Source of the DNA: a gamma proteobacterium symbiont of Bathyaustriella thionipta
Lineage (GTDB): Bacteria; Pseudomonadota; Gammaproteobacteria; Chromatiales; Chromatiaceae
NCBI GenBank assembly: GCA_025656895.1
Contig: JAHXHF010000279.1
Coordinates: forward strand, 1 to 5,490
Direction: 5' to 3'
Length of the DNA stretch: 5,490 nucleotides
Part shown: positions 1 through 5,403 of the stretch, in pieces
Layout: every line of letters begins with the position of its first letter
How positions within the stretch are numbered: position 1 is the stretch's first letter
The notes under the pieces: generated by a model
The model's database searches: none
What the model saw: the letters and a program-made list of their open reading frames with translations, nothing else
Told to the model about the DNA's origin: nothing
Position numbers and translations under genes: made by a program

Positions 1-188
1 CCCGACAGATTGCAATGTCTCTTGCCAAGGAACTGACACAGCACAGTTTGCCTGAAATCGGTTCCGCTTTTGGTGGCCGCGATCACACCACTGTCATTCA
101 TGCTGTCCGACAAATAAAGCAACTGCGTCAATCAGAATTACGTATTGATGAAGATTACATGACCCTGTGGAGAACTTTGACCTCATGA
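1..188 (+). CDS. dnaA: Chromosomal replication initiator DnaA, C-terminal end (partial)
   Basis: Only the last 61 codons are present, read from base 3 to the TGA stop at 186-188; the 5' part lies outside the window. The fragment covers most of domain IV, the helix-turn-helix that binds DnaA boxes. It includes the family signature GGRDHTTVIHA (codons from about base 81 to 113), preceded by AKELTQHSLPEIGSAF, and closes with WRTLTS. This matches the E. coli C-terminus closely (E. coli: GGRDHTTVLHA and a final IRTLSS). DnaA is the cytoplasmic AAA+ ATPase that binds its 9-base boxes at oriC, melts the adjacent AT-rich DNA and helps load the helicase. The ATPase domain cannot be checked here. The stop codon is followed at once by a perfect DnaA box (189-197), and another near-perfect box lies inside the last codons (166-174), so the gene end appears to be part of the origin region. 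Confidence 0.97.
   Translation, partial: RQIAMSLAKELTQHSLPEIGSAFGGRDHTTVIHAVRQIKQLRQSELRIDEDYMTLWRTLTS
166..174 (-). promoter_or_regulatory. DnaA box, one mismatch, inside dnaA
   Basis: TGTGGAGAA on + reads TTCTCCACA on the - strand, one mismatch from TTATCCACA. It lies within the last dnaA codons, 23 bases start-to-start from the perfect box at 189-197 and in the same orientation. Clustering with the other boxes is the main support; alone it would be unremarkable. Confidence 0.4.
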
Positions 189-197
189 TGTGGATAA
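189..197 (-). promoter_or_regulatory. DnaA box, perfect consensus
   Basis: TGTGGATAA on + is the exact complement of TTATCCACA, the high-affinity DnaA box. It starts on the base immediately after the dnaA stop codon and points toward dnaA. Confidence 0.85.
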
Positions 198-212
198 CTT
201 CAGTAAAGATTG

Positions 213-218
213 TTGACA
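213..218 (+). promoter_or_regulatory. Possible -35 element of a dnaN promoter
   Basis: A perfect TTGACA occurs at 213-218. The best -10-like partner is TATTAT at 233-238, but the spacer is only 14 bases, shorter than the usual 16-18. The -10-like element would overlap the DnaA box at 235-243, so DnaA binding could repress this promoter if it is real. dnaN may equally be transcribed by read-through from dnaA. Confidence 0.25.
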
Positions 219-234
219 TAAACTATATTTATTA

Positions 235-243
235 TTATCCACA
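235..243 (+). promoter_or_regulatory. DnaA box, perfect consensus
   Basis: Exact TTATCCACA on the + strand, facing dnaN. It is inverted relative to the perfect box at 189-197, and a one-mismatch box follows 11 bases start-to-start downstream, about one helical turn, which would suit cooperative DnaA binding. Confidence 0.85.
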
Positions 244-245
244 TT

Positions 246-254
246 TCATGCACA
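246..254 (+). promoter_or_regulatory. DnaA box, one mismatch
   Basis: TCATGCACA differs from TTATNCACA only at the second base. It lies one helical turn after the perfect box at 235-243 in the same orientation. Confidence 0.45.
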
Positions 255-340
255 GGATTATGGACTTTAATGCACCCCCTTATCAAACAGAATTATTACA
301 TTAAGCCTTTGATTTATAAATATAAAATAAGTTATTCGAG

Positions 341-349
341 TTATCCACC
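341..349 (+). promoter_or_regulatory. DnaA box, one mismatch, beside the AT-rich stretch
   Basis: TTATCCACC differs from the consensus only at the last base. It directly abuts the AT-rich segment at 350-394 and points into it, the arrangement expected of the box that anchors a DnaA filament on the unwinding region. Confidence 0.55.
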
Positions 350-394
350 GTACTAATAACAACAGTAATAAATATATATAATATAAATAAGTAA
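350..394. other. Candidate DNA unwinding element
   Basis: Almost pure A/T sequence lies between the last DnaA box (341-349) and the dnaN start at 403; only six of the 45 bases are G or C. It begins GTACTAATAACAAC, with a TA-rich trinucleotide rhythm reminiscent of DnaA-trio elements, and continues as ATATATAATATAAATAA. The position and composition support a melting region. The exact opening site cannot be assigned by eye. Confidence 0.45.
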
Positions 395-402
395 CTACTA
401 TC

Positions 403-1509
403 ATGACCAAAATATCAATCTCCAGAGAAACATTGCTTCTACCACTTCAGGAAATCTCCAGCGTGGTCGAAAAACGTCAAACCCTACCCATACTATCGAA
501 TGTCTTATTCACGCTACGACAAGGAATTTTAAAGCTCTCTGCGACCGATCTTGAAATAGAACTGCAAACCCTCATCAATGTTCCTTCTGATGAAGATACT
601 CAGTTCACCGTACCCGCCCGGAAAATATTTGATATTGTTCGTGGTTTGACTGAATCCGCAGATATTAACCTGACCCTGAAAGGCGATCATCTTACGGTCA
701 TATCCGGTCGCAGTCGTTTTCGTCTTGGCGTTCTTCCCGCTGCAGATTTCCCCAGTATTGAAACCAAAACGGCCACAGAATCTATTCGCATCAATCCGCT
801 GGCTCTGAAACGTTTACTGGAACATACCGCATTTTCTATGGCTCAGCAGGATGTTCGTTATTACCTGAATGGCCTGCTCATGGAAATAACATCTACTCGG
901 ATTTGTACGGTTGGAACCGATGGCCATCGTCTTGCTTTTAGCGAGCTGGCTGTAAATACAGACGTTATAGAACCCTTACAGGTTATCCTGCCACGCAAAG
1001 CCGTACTTGAGCTTAATCGTCTTATTACACCGTCTGATGAAGATATGAGTATTGAACTGAGTTCAAATCATGCCCGTTTTTTATTACAGGGTAAGATTTT
1101 CACCTCTAAACTTATTGATGGTCGTTTCCCTGATTATCAAAGAGTGATCCCTGAAGATAACCCGGTTTCTGTTTTTATTGATCGAATCGTTTTACGTTCT
1201 GCCTTGCAGAGAGCCGCTATTCTTTCGAATGAAAAATTCAGAGGCATTCGAGTTGAACTCGAAAATAATCTTCTCAAGCTGGTAGCACATAATCCTGAAC
1301 AGGAAGAAGCTACTGAAGAGATAGAGGTCGAATTTGATCAACCCGAATCCATTGCGATTGGTTTTAATGTCAGTTATTTAATTGATGTTTTGAATGTACT
1401 TGACTGTGAAAAAATCGAGATTCAATTAAGAGATTCAAACAGCAGTGGTATTATCAAAGATCCGGATGATGATAATAATCTTTATGTTGTTATGCCGATG
1501 AGATTGTAA
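403..1509 (+). CDS. dnaN: DNA polymerase III beta subunit (sliding clamp) DnaN
   Basis: This 368-residue protein (E. coli 366) forms the ring-shaped homodimer that encircles DNA and tethers polymerase III and many repair and control proteins. The three repeated clamp domains span roughly residues 1-120, 130-245 and 250-368. Diagnostic segments are RQTLPILSNVLF near the N-terminus, TDGHRLA at residues 172-178, and the C-terminal YVVMPMRL (361-368). T172, H175, R176, L177 and the C-terminal VVMPMRL line the pocket that binds clamp-binding motifs in E. coli, and they fall at the same or nearly the same positions here, so client binding should be intact. The ATG at 403 gives the normal family N-terminus. 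No Shine-Dalgarno sequence is recognisable before it; the leader is nearly all A/T. It lies 214 bases after dnaA across the probable origin and 110 bases before recF. No anomaly is seen. Confidence 0.98.
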   Translation: MTKISISRETLLLPLQEISSVVEKRQTLPILSNVLFTLRQGILKLSATDLEIELQTLINVPSDEDTQFTVPARKIFDIVRGLTESADINLTLKGDHLTVISGRSRFRLGVLPAADFPSIETKTATESIRINPLALKRLLEHTAFSMAQQDVRYYLNGLLMEITSTRICTVGTDGHRLAFSELAVNTDVIEPLQVILPRKAVLELNRLITPSDEDMSIELSSNHARFLLQGKIFTSKLIDGRFPDYQRVIPEDNPVSVFIDRIVLRSALQRAAILSNEKFRGIRVELENNLLKLVAHNPEQEEATEEIEVEFDQPESIAIGFNVSYLIDVLNVLDCEKIEIQLRDSNSSGIIKDPDDDNNLYVVMPMRL

Positions 1510-1562
1510 TCATTCTAATATCAGAATATTTGCCCTTTGTTTTATCAATTATTATTTTTTTT

Positions 1563-1598
1563 ACCTGAATCCCACATGAAGATAGCGATTCAGGTTTT
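1563..1598 (+). terminator. Possible intrinsic terminator or attenuator between dnaN and recF
   Basis: A perfect 9-base inverted repeat, ACCTGAATC (1563-1571) and GATTCAGGT (1587-1595), flanks a 15-base loop. It is followed by TTTTATTT, the first T of which pairs in the stem. The stem is only moderately GC-rich and the loop is long, so termination may be partial. If active, it would lower recF transcription relative to dnaN. Confidence 0.45.
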
Positions 1599-1619
1599 AT
1601 TTAAGCTGTAGGGTTTCGT

Positions 1620-2693
1620 TTGCTTGCAAAGTTACACATCCAGAATTTCCGTAATTTTAAAGATGCTGCCGCTGAACTCGATCCTGATAGTAATGTTTTT
1701 TTTGGTTCTAATGCGGCCGGTAAAACTTCTTTACTGGAATCTATTTTTTTTCTTTCTCGTGGCCGTTCCTTTCTTACCCGTAATTATCGACAGCTAATCC
1801 ACCAGGATAGCGATTCAGCTTTATTATTTGCTGAACTTTCCCAACTTGAAAATTCTTCTTCCAGATTAGGTGTTCAGATAAAGCCAAATGAATTATTGTT
1901 TCGCATTAATCAACAAGCTGTAAAAAGAAGATATGATTTATGGCAGGCTTTCCCTGTACATATCGTTGCGGCTAACACTTTTTTACTTTTGTCAGGCCCC
2001 CCACAATTTCGCAGAAATTATATAGACTGGGGAATGTTTCACGTGAAACATTCCGATTATGATCAATTGCTACTCTTCCAAAAAGTGCTACGTCAACGTA
2101 ATGCCAGTTTAAAATCTCAAAGACCAGAATCTGAAATAAAAAGCTGGAATGACGAATATTGTCGCTTAGCTAATCTGATTACTGAATCAAGAGTTTCCTA
2201 TATCGATGAACTGTCATCCTGTTTATCAGAAACAATTGCGTTCTGTGTTGATTTTCCCGCAGTAAAAGTAAATTATCGACAGGGGTGGAAAACAGATCTT
2301 AGTATCGAAGAAGCGTTAGCAAGTTCTTTAATGAAAGATAAAGAGAAAGGTTTTACATCGGTTGGGCCACACAGAGCCGATGTGCTTTTCCGGGTAAATG
2401 CTCATGATGCTCGTACGCGATTATCACGTGGCCAGTTAAAATTATTAATTATTTTATTAGTTGTATCCCAACTGACCATTCGACAAAATATGTCCTCTAT
2501 TCGAGGATTGTTATTACTAGATGATCTCGCATCTGAACTGGATCCTGATAACTTTAAACAAATACTTTCAGTCATACTCCAGCTAGGTTGTCAGACCATT
2601 ATATCTATGGTCGGTGACACGATAAGCTCACAATATGGCGATCTGAAAAGTAGAATGTTTCACGTGAAACATGGGGATATAAGACCCGGCTGA
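1620..2693 (+). CDS. recF: DNA replication and repair protein RecF
   Basis: This 357-residue protein, the same length as E. coli RecF, is an SMC/ABC-like ATPase that acts with RecO and RecR to load RecA at single-strand gaps and stalled forks. It has the N-terminal LHIQNFRNF segment, Walker A GSNAAGKT (residues 29-36), the ABC signature LSRGQ (268-272), and Walker B LLLLDDLASELD with aspartates 301-302. The start is TTG at 1620: an in-frame TAA at 1602-1604 excludes upstream extension, no ATG or GTG start is available upstream, and the conserved N-terminus begins right after this TTG. A weak AGGG-type ribosome site (about 1610-1613) precedes it. A rare start codon and an upstream hairpin both suggest low expression. 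The gene contains two parS sites in the same frame, coding MFHVKH at residues 139-144 and 346-351. The first falls at the conserved DWGxFH segment and the second at the conserved C-terminal KMF-type segment. All ATPase motifs are intact. Confidence 0.97.
   Translation: MLAKLHIQNFRNFKDAAAELDPDSNVFFGSNAAGKTSLLESIFFLSRGRSFLTRNYRQLIHQDSDSALLFAELSQLENSSSRLGVQIKPNELLFRINQQAVKRRYDLWQAFPVHIVAANTFLLLSGPPQFRRNYIDWGMFHVKHSDYDQLLLFQKVLRQRNASLKSQRPESEIKSWNDEYCRLANLITESRVSYIDELSSCLSETIAFCVDFPAVKVNYRQGWKTDLSIEEALASSLMKDKEKGFTSVGPHRADVLFRVNAHDARTRLSRGQLKLLIILLVVSQLTIRQNMSSIRGLLLLDDLASELDPDNFKQILSVILQLGCQTIISMVGDTISSQYGDLKSRMFHVKHGDIRPG
2031..2054. other. parS: parS centromere site 1 (ParB-binding), within recF
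   Basis: The 16 bases at 2035-2050, TGTTTCACGTGAAACA, match the canonical bacterial chromosomal parS exactly. Four bases on each side (GGAA and TTCC) extend the symmetry to a perfect 24-base palindrome. ParB (Spo0J family) binds such sites, spreads as a CTP-dependent clamp, and recruits ParA and SMC to segregate the origin. parS sites normally cluster near oriC, and this one lies about 1.8 kb from the dnaA-dnaN gap. It encodes residues 139-144 (MFHVKH) of RecF. The parA and parB genes are not in this window. Confidence 0.93.
2655..2672. other. parS: parS centromere site 2 (ParB-binding), at the 3' end of recF
   Basis: The 16 bases at 2656-2671 are again an exact TGTTTCACGTGAAACA, within an 18-base perfect palindrome. 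The site is 621 bases (207 codons) downstream of the first copy, so both are read in the same phase. It encodes residues 346-351 (MFHVKH) of RecF, six codons before the last residue. Two exact copies in about 640 bases, close to the origin, make chance occurrence very unlikely. Confidence 0.93.
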
Positions 2694-2706
2694 AACTTGA
2701 CTCTAT

Positions 2707-2734
2707 TTGAATATTGATAACTCGCTTGAATAAT
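2707..2734 (+). promoter_or_regulatory. Possible gyrB promoter
   Basis: TTGAAT at 2707-2712 and AATAAT at 2729-2734 are separated by 16 bases, each close to sigma-70 consensus (TTGACA, TATAAT). They lie between recF and gyrB, upstream of the ribosome site at 2737-2740. AT-rich DNA yields such pairs by chance, so this is a weak call. Another -35-like hexamer, TTGACT, is at 2697-2702 but lacks a well-spaced -10. Confidence 0.3.
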
Positions 2735-2749
2735 ACGGAGAACAGGTAT

Positions 2750-2806
2750 ATGAGCTATAATGCTCCTTTTACACGCATTGGATTATTACACTATGTCGGA
2801 ATATGA
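2750..2806 (+). CDS. Candidate leader peptide overlapping the gyrB start
   Basis: An 18-codon open frame (MSYNAPFTRIGLLHYVGI, stop TGA at 2804-2806) starts at an ATG that has the best ribosome site in the intergenic region: GGAG at 2737-2740, nine bases upstream. The frame overlaps the first 14 bases of gyrB in another phase. gyrB itself lacks a Shine-Dalgarno sequence before its ATG at 2793. A ribosome ending at 2806 could therefore reinitiate a few bases back at 2793, coupling gyrB translation to the leader. The peptide resembles nothing I recognise, and its sequence may matter less than its translation. It could also be a chance frame. Confidence 0.35.
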   Translation: MSYNAPFTRIGLLHYVGI

Positions 2807-5204
2807 CTCCACTAATATTAAAGTACTAAAAGGGCTGGATGCAGTCAGGAAACGCCCTGGCATGTATATTGGTGATACCGATGATGGTACTGGCTTACAT
2901 CATATGGTTTTCGAAGTGGTTGATAATGCAATTGATGAAGCACTGGCAGGATATTGTGATGAAATTACGGTCACAATACATGCTGATGAAAGTATCACGG
3001 TAACCGATAACGGACGTGGTATACCGGTTGATATTCACGAAGAAGAACAAATATCGGCTGCTGAAGTCATTATGACCGTGCTGCATGCAGGCGGTAAATT
3101 TGATGATAATTCCTACAAAGTGTCGGGTGGATTGCACGGTGTGGGTGTATCTGTGGTTAATGCCTTATCCGATCAACTGAAATTAACCATTCATAAAGAT
3201 GGTCATATTCATGAGCAGGAATACAAAGGGGGAGAGCCTCAGTATTCGTTAAAAGTGACGGGTGAAACTCAAACCTCAGGCACTCACGTCTGGTTCAAAG
3301 CAAGCTCTGAAACATTCACTAACATAAAATTCCATTTTGATATTCTTTCAAAACGTTTACGTGAACTTTCATTTTTAAATTCCGGTGTGCGTATTGTTCT
3401 GCGTGATGAACGTGATGATAAAGAAGCTGTCTTTGAATATAAGGGTGGTATTCAGGCTTTTGTTGAACATTTAAACCGCAATAAAACGCCTATCCATGAA
3501 AAGGTGTTTCATTTTACTGCGGAAAAAAATGATGTAGTTGTTGAAATAGCACTTCAATGGAATGAGTCCTATCAGGAAAATATTTTCTGTTTTACCAACA
3601 ATATTCCACAAAGAGATGGTGGTACTCATTTGGCAGGCTTCAGGGCTGCACTGACCCGGACGCTGAATCAATACATTGAATCAGCCGGCATGAACAAAAA
3701 AGGAAAAATGAATACCAGCGGTGATGATGCACGTGAGGGTTTGACGGCAGTCTTATCGGTCAAAGTTCCAGACCCCAAGTTTTCATCCCAGACCAAAGAC
3801 AAGTTGGTATCCTCAGAAGTGAAAGGGATAGTCGAGAATTTACTATCAGAAAAATTATCAGAATATTTTCTTGAATGTCCATCAGATGCGAAAACAATAG
3901 CCAATAAAATGATCGATGCTGCGCGCGCCAGAGAAGCGGCGCGCAAAGCACGGGAAATGACACGGCGTAAAGATGTTCTGGATATAGCCGGATTACCCGG
4001 TAAACTGGCCGATTGCCAGGAAAAGGATCCGACTCTGTGTGAGATTTATCTGGTGGAAGGGGACTCCGCCGGCGGTTCTGCCAAGCAGGGCAGGGATCGT
4101 AAGTTTCAGGCTATTCTGCCTTTGAAAGGAAAGATACTGAATGTAGAAAAAGCCCGATTCGATAAAATGTTGTCTTCGGCAGAGGTGGGCACGCTTATTA
4201 CTGCATTGGGCTGTGGCATTGGTCGAGAAGAATTTAACCCGGAGAAATTGCGTTATCATCGGATTATTATCATGACCGATGCGGATGTGGATGGTGCGCA
4301 TATCCGCACTTTGCTGCTGACTTTTTTCTATCGTCAAATGAAAGAACTGGTGGAGCGTGGCCATATTTATATTGCCCAGCCACCTTTATATAAGGTACGA
4401 AAGGGCAAGCAGGAACGGTATCTGAAAGATGATACCGAGCTGAATCAACATTTACTCAGATTAGCCCTTGATGGGGCACAGTTACACGTAAGTGAGCACT
4501 CACCATCAGTAAGTGAGGCGGCCCTTGAGGAATTGGCTCATTCTTATATGCTGGTTAAATCTACAACAGCGCGCCTGGCAAAACGCTATCACGAAAAAAT
4601 CCTTAATCAGCTGATTCATCTGCCGGTATTAAGCCAGGCATTAATGTCCAATGCAGAAGCATTATCAGACTGGCTTAAGGAACTTGAGCAACGTACCAAT
4701 AGCGATCAGACCCTGGCCAGTCGCTATCTGTTTAAACTGCTCTGGAAGGAAGACAGTAAAGAACTGAAAGCCTTACAAATTGAACATCGAATTCATGGTA
4801 TTGGTACTGAAATAGAAATTCCTGCCAGTTTTTTCCAGACAACTGAATACAAGAAAATGGCTGATCTGGGAGCCAGTCTGGATGGCTTGCTGGAAGAGGG
4901 TGCCTTTGTTCAAAGAGGTGAAAAAATTAAACCGGTTGAACAATTTTCACAAGCTATGGAGTGGTTACTGGAAGAGGCTAAAAAAGGTCAGCATATTCAG
5001 CGATATAAAGGCCTGGGTGAAATGAATCCTGAACAGTTGTGGGAAACCACAATGGATGCCAATGTACGTCGTTTATTACAGGTAACCATTGAAGATGCAG
5101 TAGCAGCCGATCAGATTTTTTCCACCCTGATGGGGGATCAGGTAGAACCGCGCAGAGAATTTATTGAAGAACATGCTCTGGTTGCAGAAAATATAGATGT
5201 TTGA
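2793..5204 (+). CDS. gyrB: DNA gyrase subunit B (GyrB)
   Basis: This is the ATPase subunit of the type II topoisomerase that, with GyrA, introduces negative supercoils using ATP. From ATG 2793 the protein has 803 residues (E. coli 804) and begins MSEYDSTNIKVLKGLDAV, aligning with the E. coli start. The GHKL ATPase domain has catalytic E41, N45, D72 (DNGRGIP), the GGLHGVG lid at about 112-118, and the transducer QTK loop with Q333 and K335. The TOPRIM domain has EGDSAGG with E422 and TDADVDG with D496, D498 and D500, which bind the catalytic metals. The long Gram-negative insertion follows, and the C-terminal GyrA-contact segment QRYKGLGEMNP is at 736-746. The quinolone-linked residues equivalent to E. 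coli D426 and K447 are unchanged. The residue equivalent to E. coli R136 is K135. An in-frame ATG at 2760 would add 11 residues without family support. No Shine-Dalgarno sequence precedes 2793. Confidence 0.98.
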   Translation: MSEYDSTNIKVLKGLDAVRKRPGMYIGDTDDGTGLHHMVFEVVDNAIDEALAGYCDEITVTIHADESITVTDNGRGIPVDIHEEEQISAAEVIMTVLHAGGKFDDNSYKVSGGLHGVGVSVVNALSDQLKLTIHKDGHIHEQEYKGGEPQYSLKVTGETQTSGTHVWFKASSETFTNIKFHFDILSKRLRELSFLNSGVRIVLRDERDDKEAVFEYKGGIQAFVEHLNRNKTPIHEKVFHFTAEKNDVVVEIALQWNESYQENIFCFTNNIPQRDGGTHLAGFRAALTRTLNQYIESAGMNKKGKMNTSGDDAREGLTAVLSVKVPDPKFSSQTKDKLVSSEVKGIVENLLSEKLSEYFLECPSDAKTIANKMIDAARAREAARKAREMTRRKDVLDIAGLPGKLADCQEKDPTLCEIYLVEGDSAGGSAKQGRDRKFQAILPLKGKILNVEKARFDKMLSSAEVGTLITALGCGIGREEFNPEKLRYHRIIIMTDADVDGAHIRTLLLTFFYRQMKELVERGHIYIAQPPLYKVRKGKQERYLKDDTELNQHLLRLALDGAQLHVSEHSPSVSEAALEELAHSYMLVKSTTARLAKRYHEKILNQLIHLPVLSQALMSNAEALSDWLKELEQRTNSDQTLASRYLFKLLWKEDSKELKALQIEHRIHGIGTEIEIPASFFQTTEYKKMADLGASLDGLLEEGAFVQRGEKIKPVEQFSQAMEWLLEEAKKGQHIQRYKGLGEMNPEQLWETTMDANVRRLLQVTIEDAVAADQIFSTLMGDQVEPRREFIEEHALVAENIDV

Positions 5205-5226
5205 ATCGTAACTACTCAGCTAACCA

Positions 5227-5308
5227 CTGAAATTCACCATCTCAGCGTTCAAAATGGTCATTTACACTTGAAAACTCACATTTTTTGCCTTGTTCTAATG
5301 AATTTCAG
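5227..5308. repeat. Inverted repeat downstream of gyrB
   Basis: CTGAAATTCA at 5227-5236 is the exact reverse complement of TGAATTTCAG at 5299-5308, with 62 bases between. A short hairpin (TTCAGA/TCTGAA, 5304-5320) overlaps the right arm. Neither structure is followed directly by a T-tract, so a terminator role for gyrB is not established. No gene is apparent in 5205-5368. Confidence 0.3.
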
Positions 5309-5403
5309 AGGCAATCTGAACAGTTACCCGTTCATTTGATTAGTTACTTTGAATCATAGAATCTAAAAATGAAATATTTTTTAACGAAGTTGTTATTGGC
5401 TAG

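Larger units (their letters stand above)
189..402. other. oriC: Probable origin of replication (oriC), dnaA-dnaN intergenic region
   Basis: This 214-base gap contains no gene. It has two perfect DnaA boxes (TTATCCACA at 235-243 on +, and its complement at 189-197), two one-mismatch boxes (246-254 and 341-349), and a further one-mismatch box just upstream inside dnaA (166-174). The right half is extremely AT-rich, especially 301-340 and 350-394, where runs of A/T such as ATATATAATATAAATAA occur; that is the expected place for duplex unwinding. No GATC occurs in the gap, so Dam/SeqA control of the enterobacterial kind is not suggested. Location between dnaA and dnaN is the usual oriC position in Pseudomonas-like and many other bacteria. 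The call rests on box clustering plus location. A functional origin could also lie upstream of dnaA, which is not visible. Confidence 0.8.

Noticed and set aside
268..276. TAATGCACC as an additional DnaA box
   Set aside because: Two mismatches to TTATNCACA, which is expected by chance in AT-rich DNA.
315..328. TATAAATATAAAAT as a -10 element for dnaN
   Set aside because: No acceptable -35 at 16-18 bases upstream; the segment is simply A/T-rich origin DNA.
1512..1527. ATTCT/AGAAT hairpin just after dnaN as a terminator
   Set aside because: A five-base AT-rich stem without an adjacent T-tract is too weak.
2421..2433. TATCACGTGGCC in recF as a third parS
   Set aside because: Only the central CACGTG matches; the flanking arms are not the parS arms, and it codes the required LSRGQ signature.
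2760..2792. In-frame ATG that would extend GyrB by 11 residues (MLLLHALDYYT)
   Set aside because: No ribosome site at proper spacing, and GyrB homologues begin at the MS-YDS-type N-terminus encoded from 2793.
3356..3370. GTTTACGTGAAC in gyrB as a degenerate parS
   Set aside because: It lacks the central C of the CACGTG core and one A of the right arm, so the palindrome is broken.
2895..4364. Several - strand open frames inside gyrB
   Set aside because: They lie wholly within a strongly conserved gene, show no recognisable motifs, and overlap one another; they are shadows of gyrB.
5304..5320. TTCAGA/TCTGAA hairpin as the gyrB terminator
   Set aside because: The stem is only 6 bases and is followed by CAGTTACCCG rather than a T-tract.
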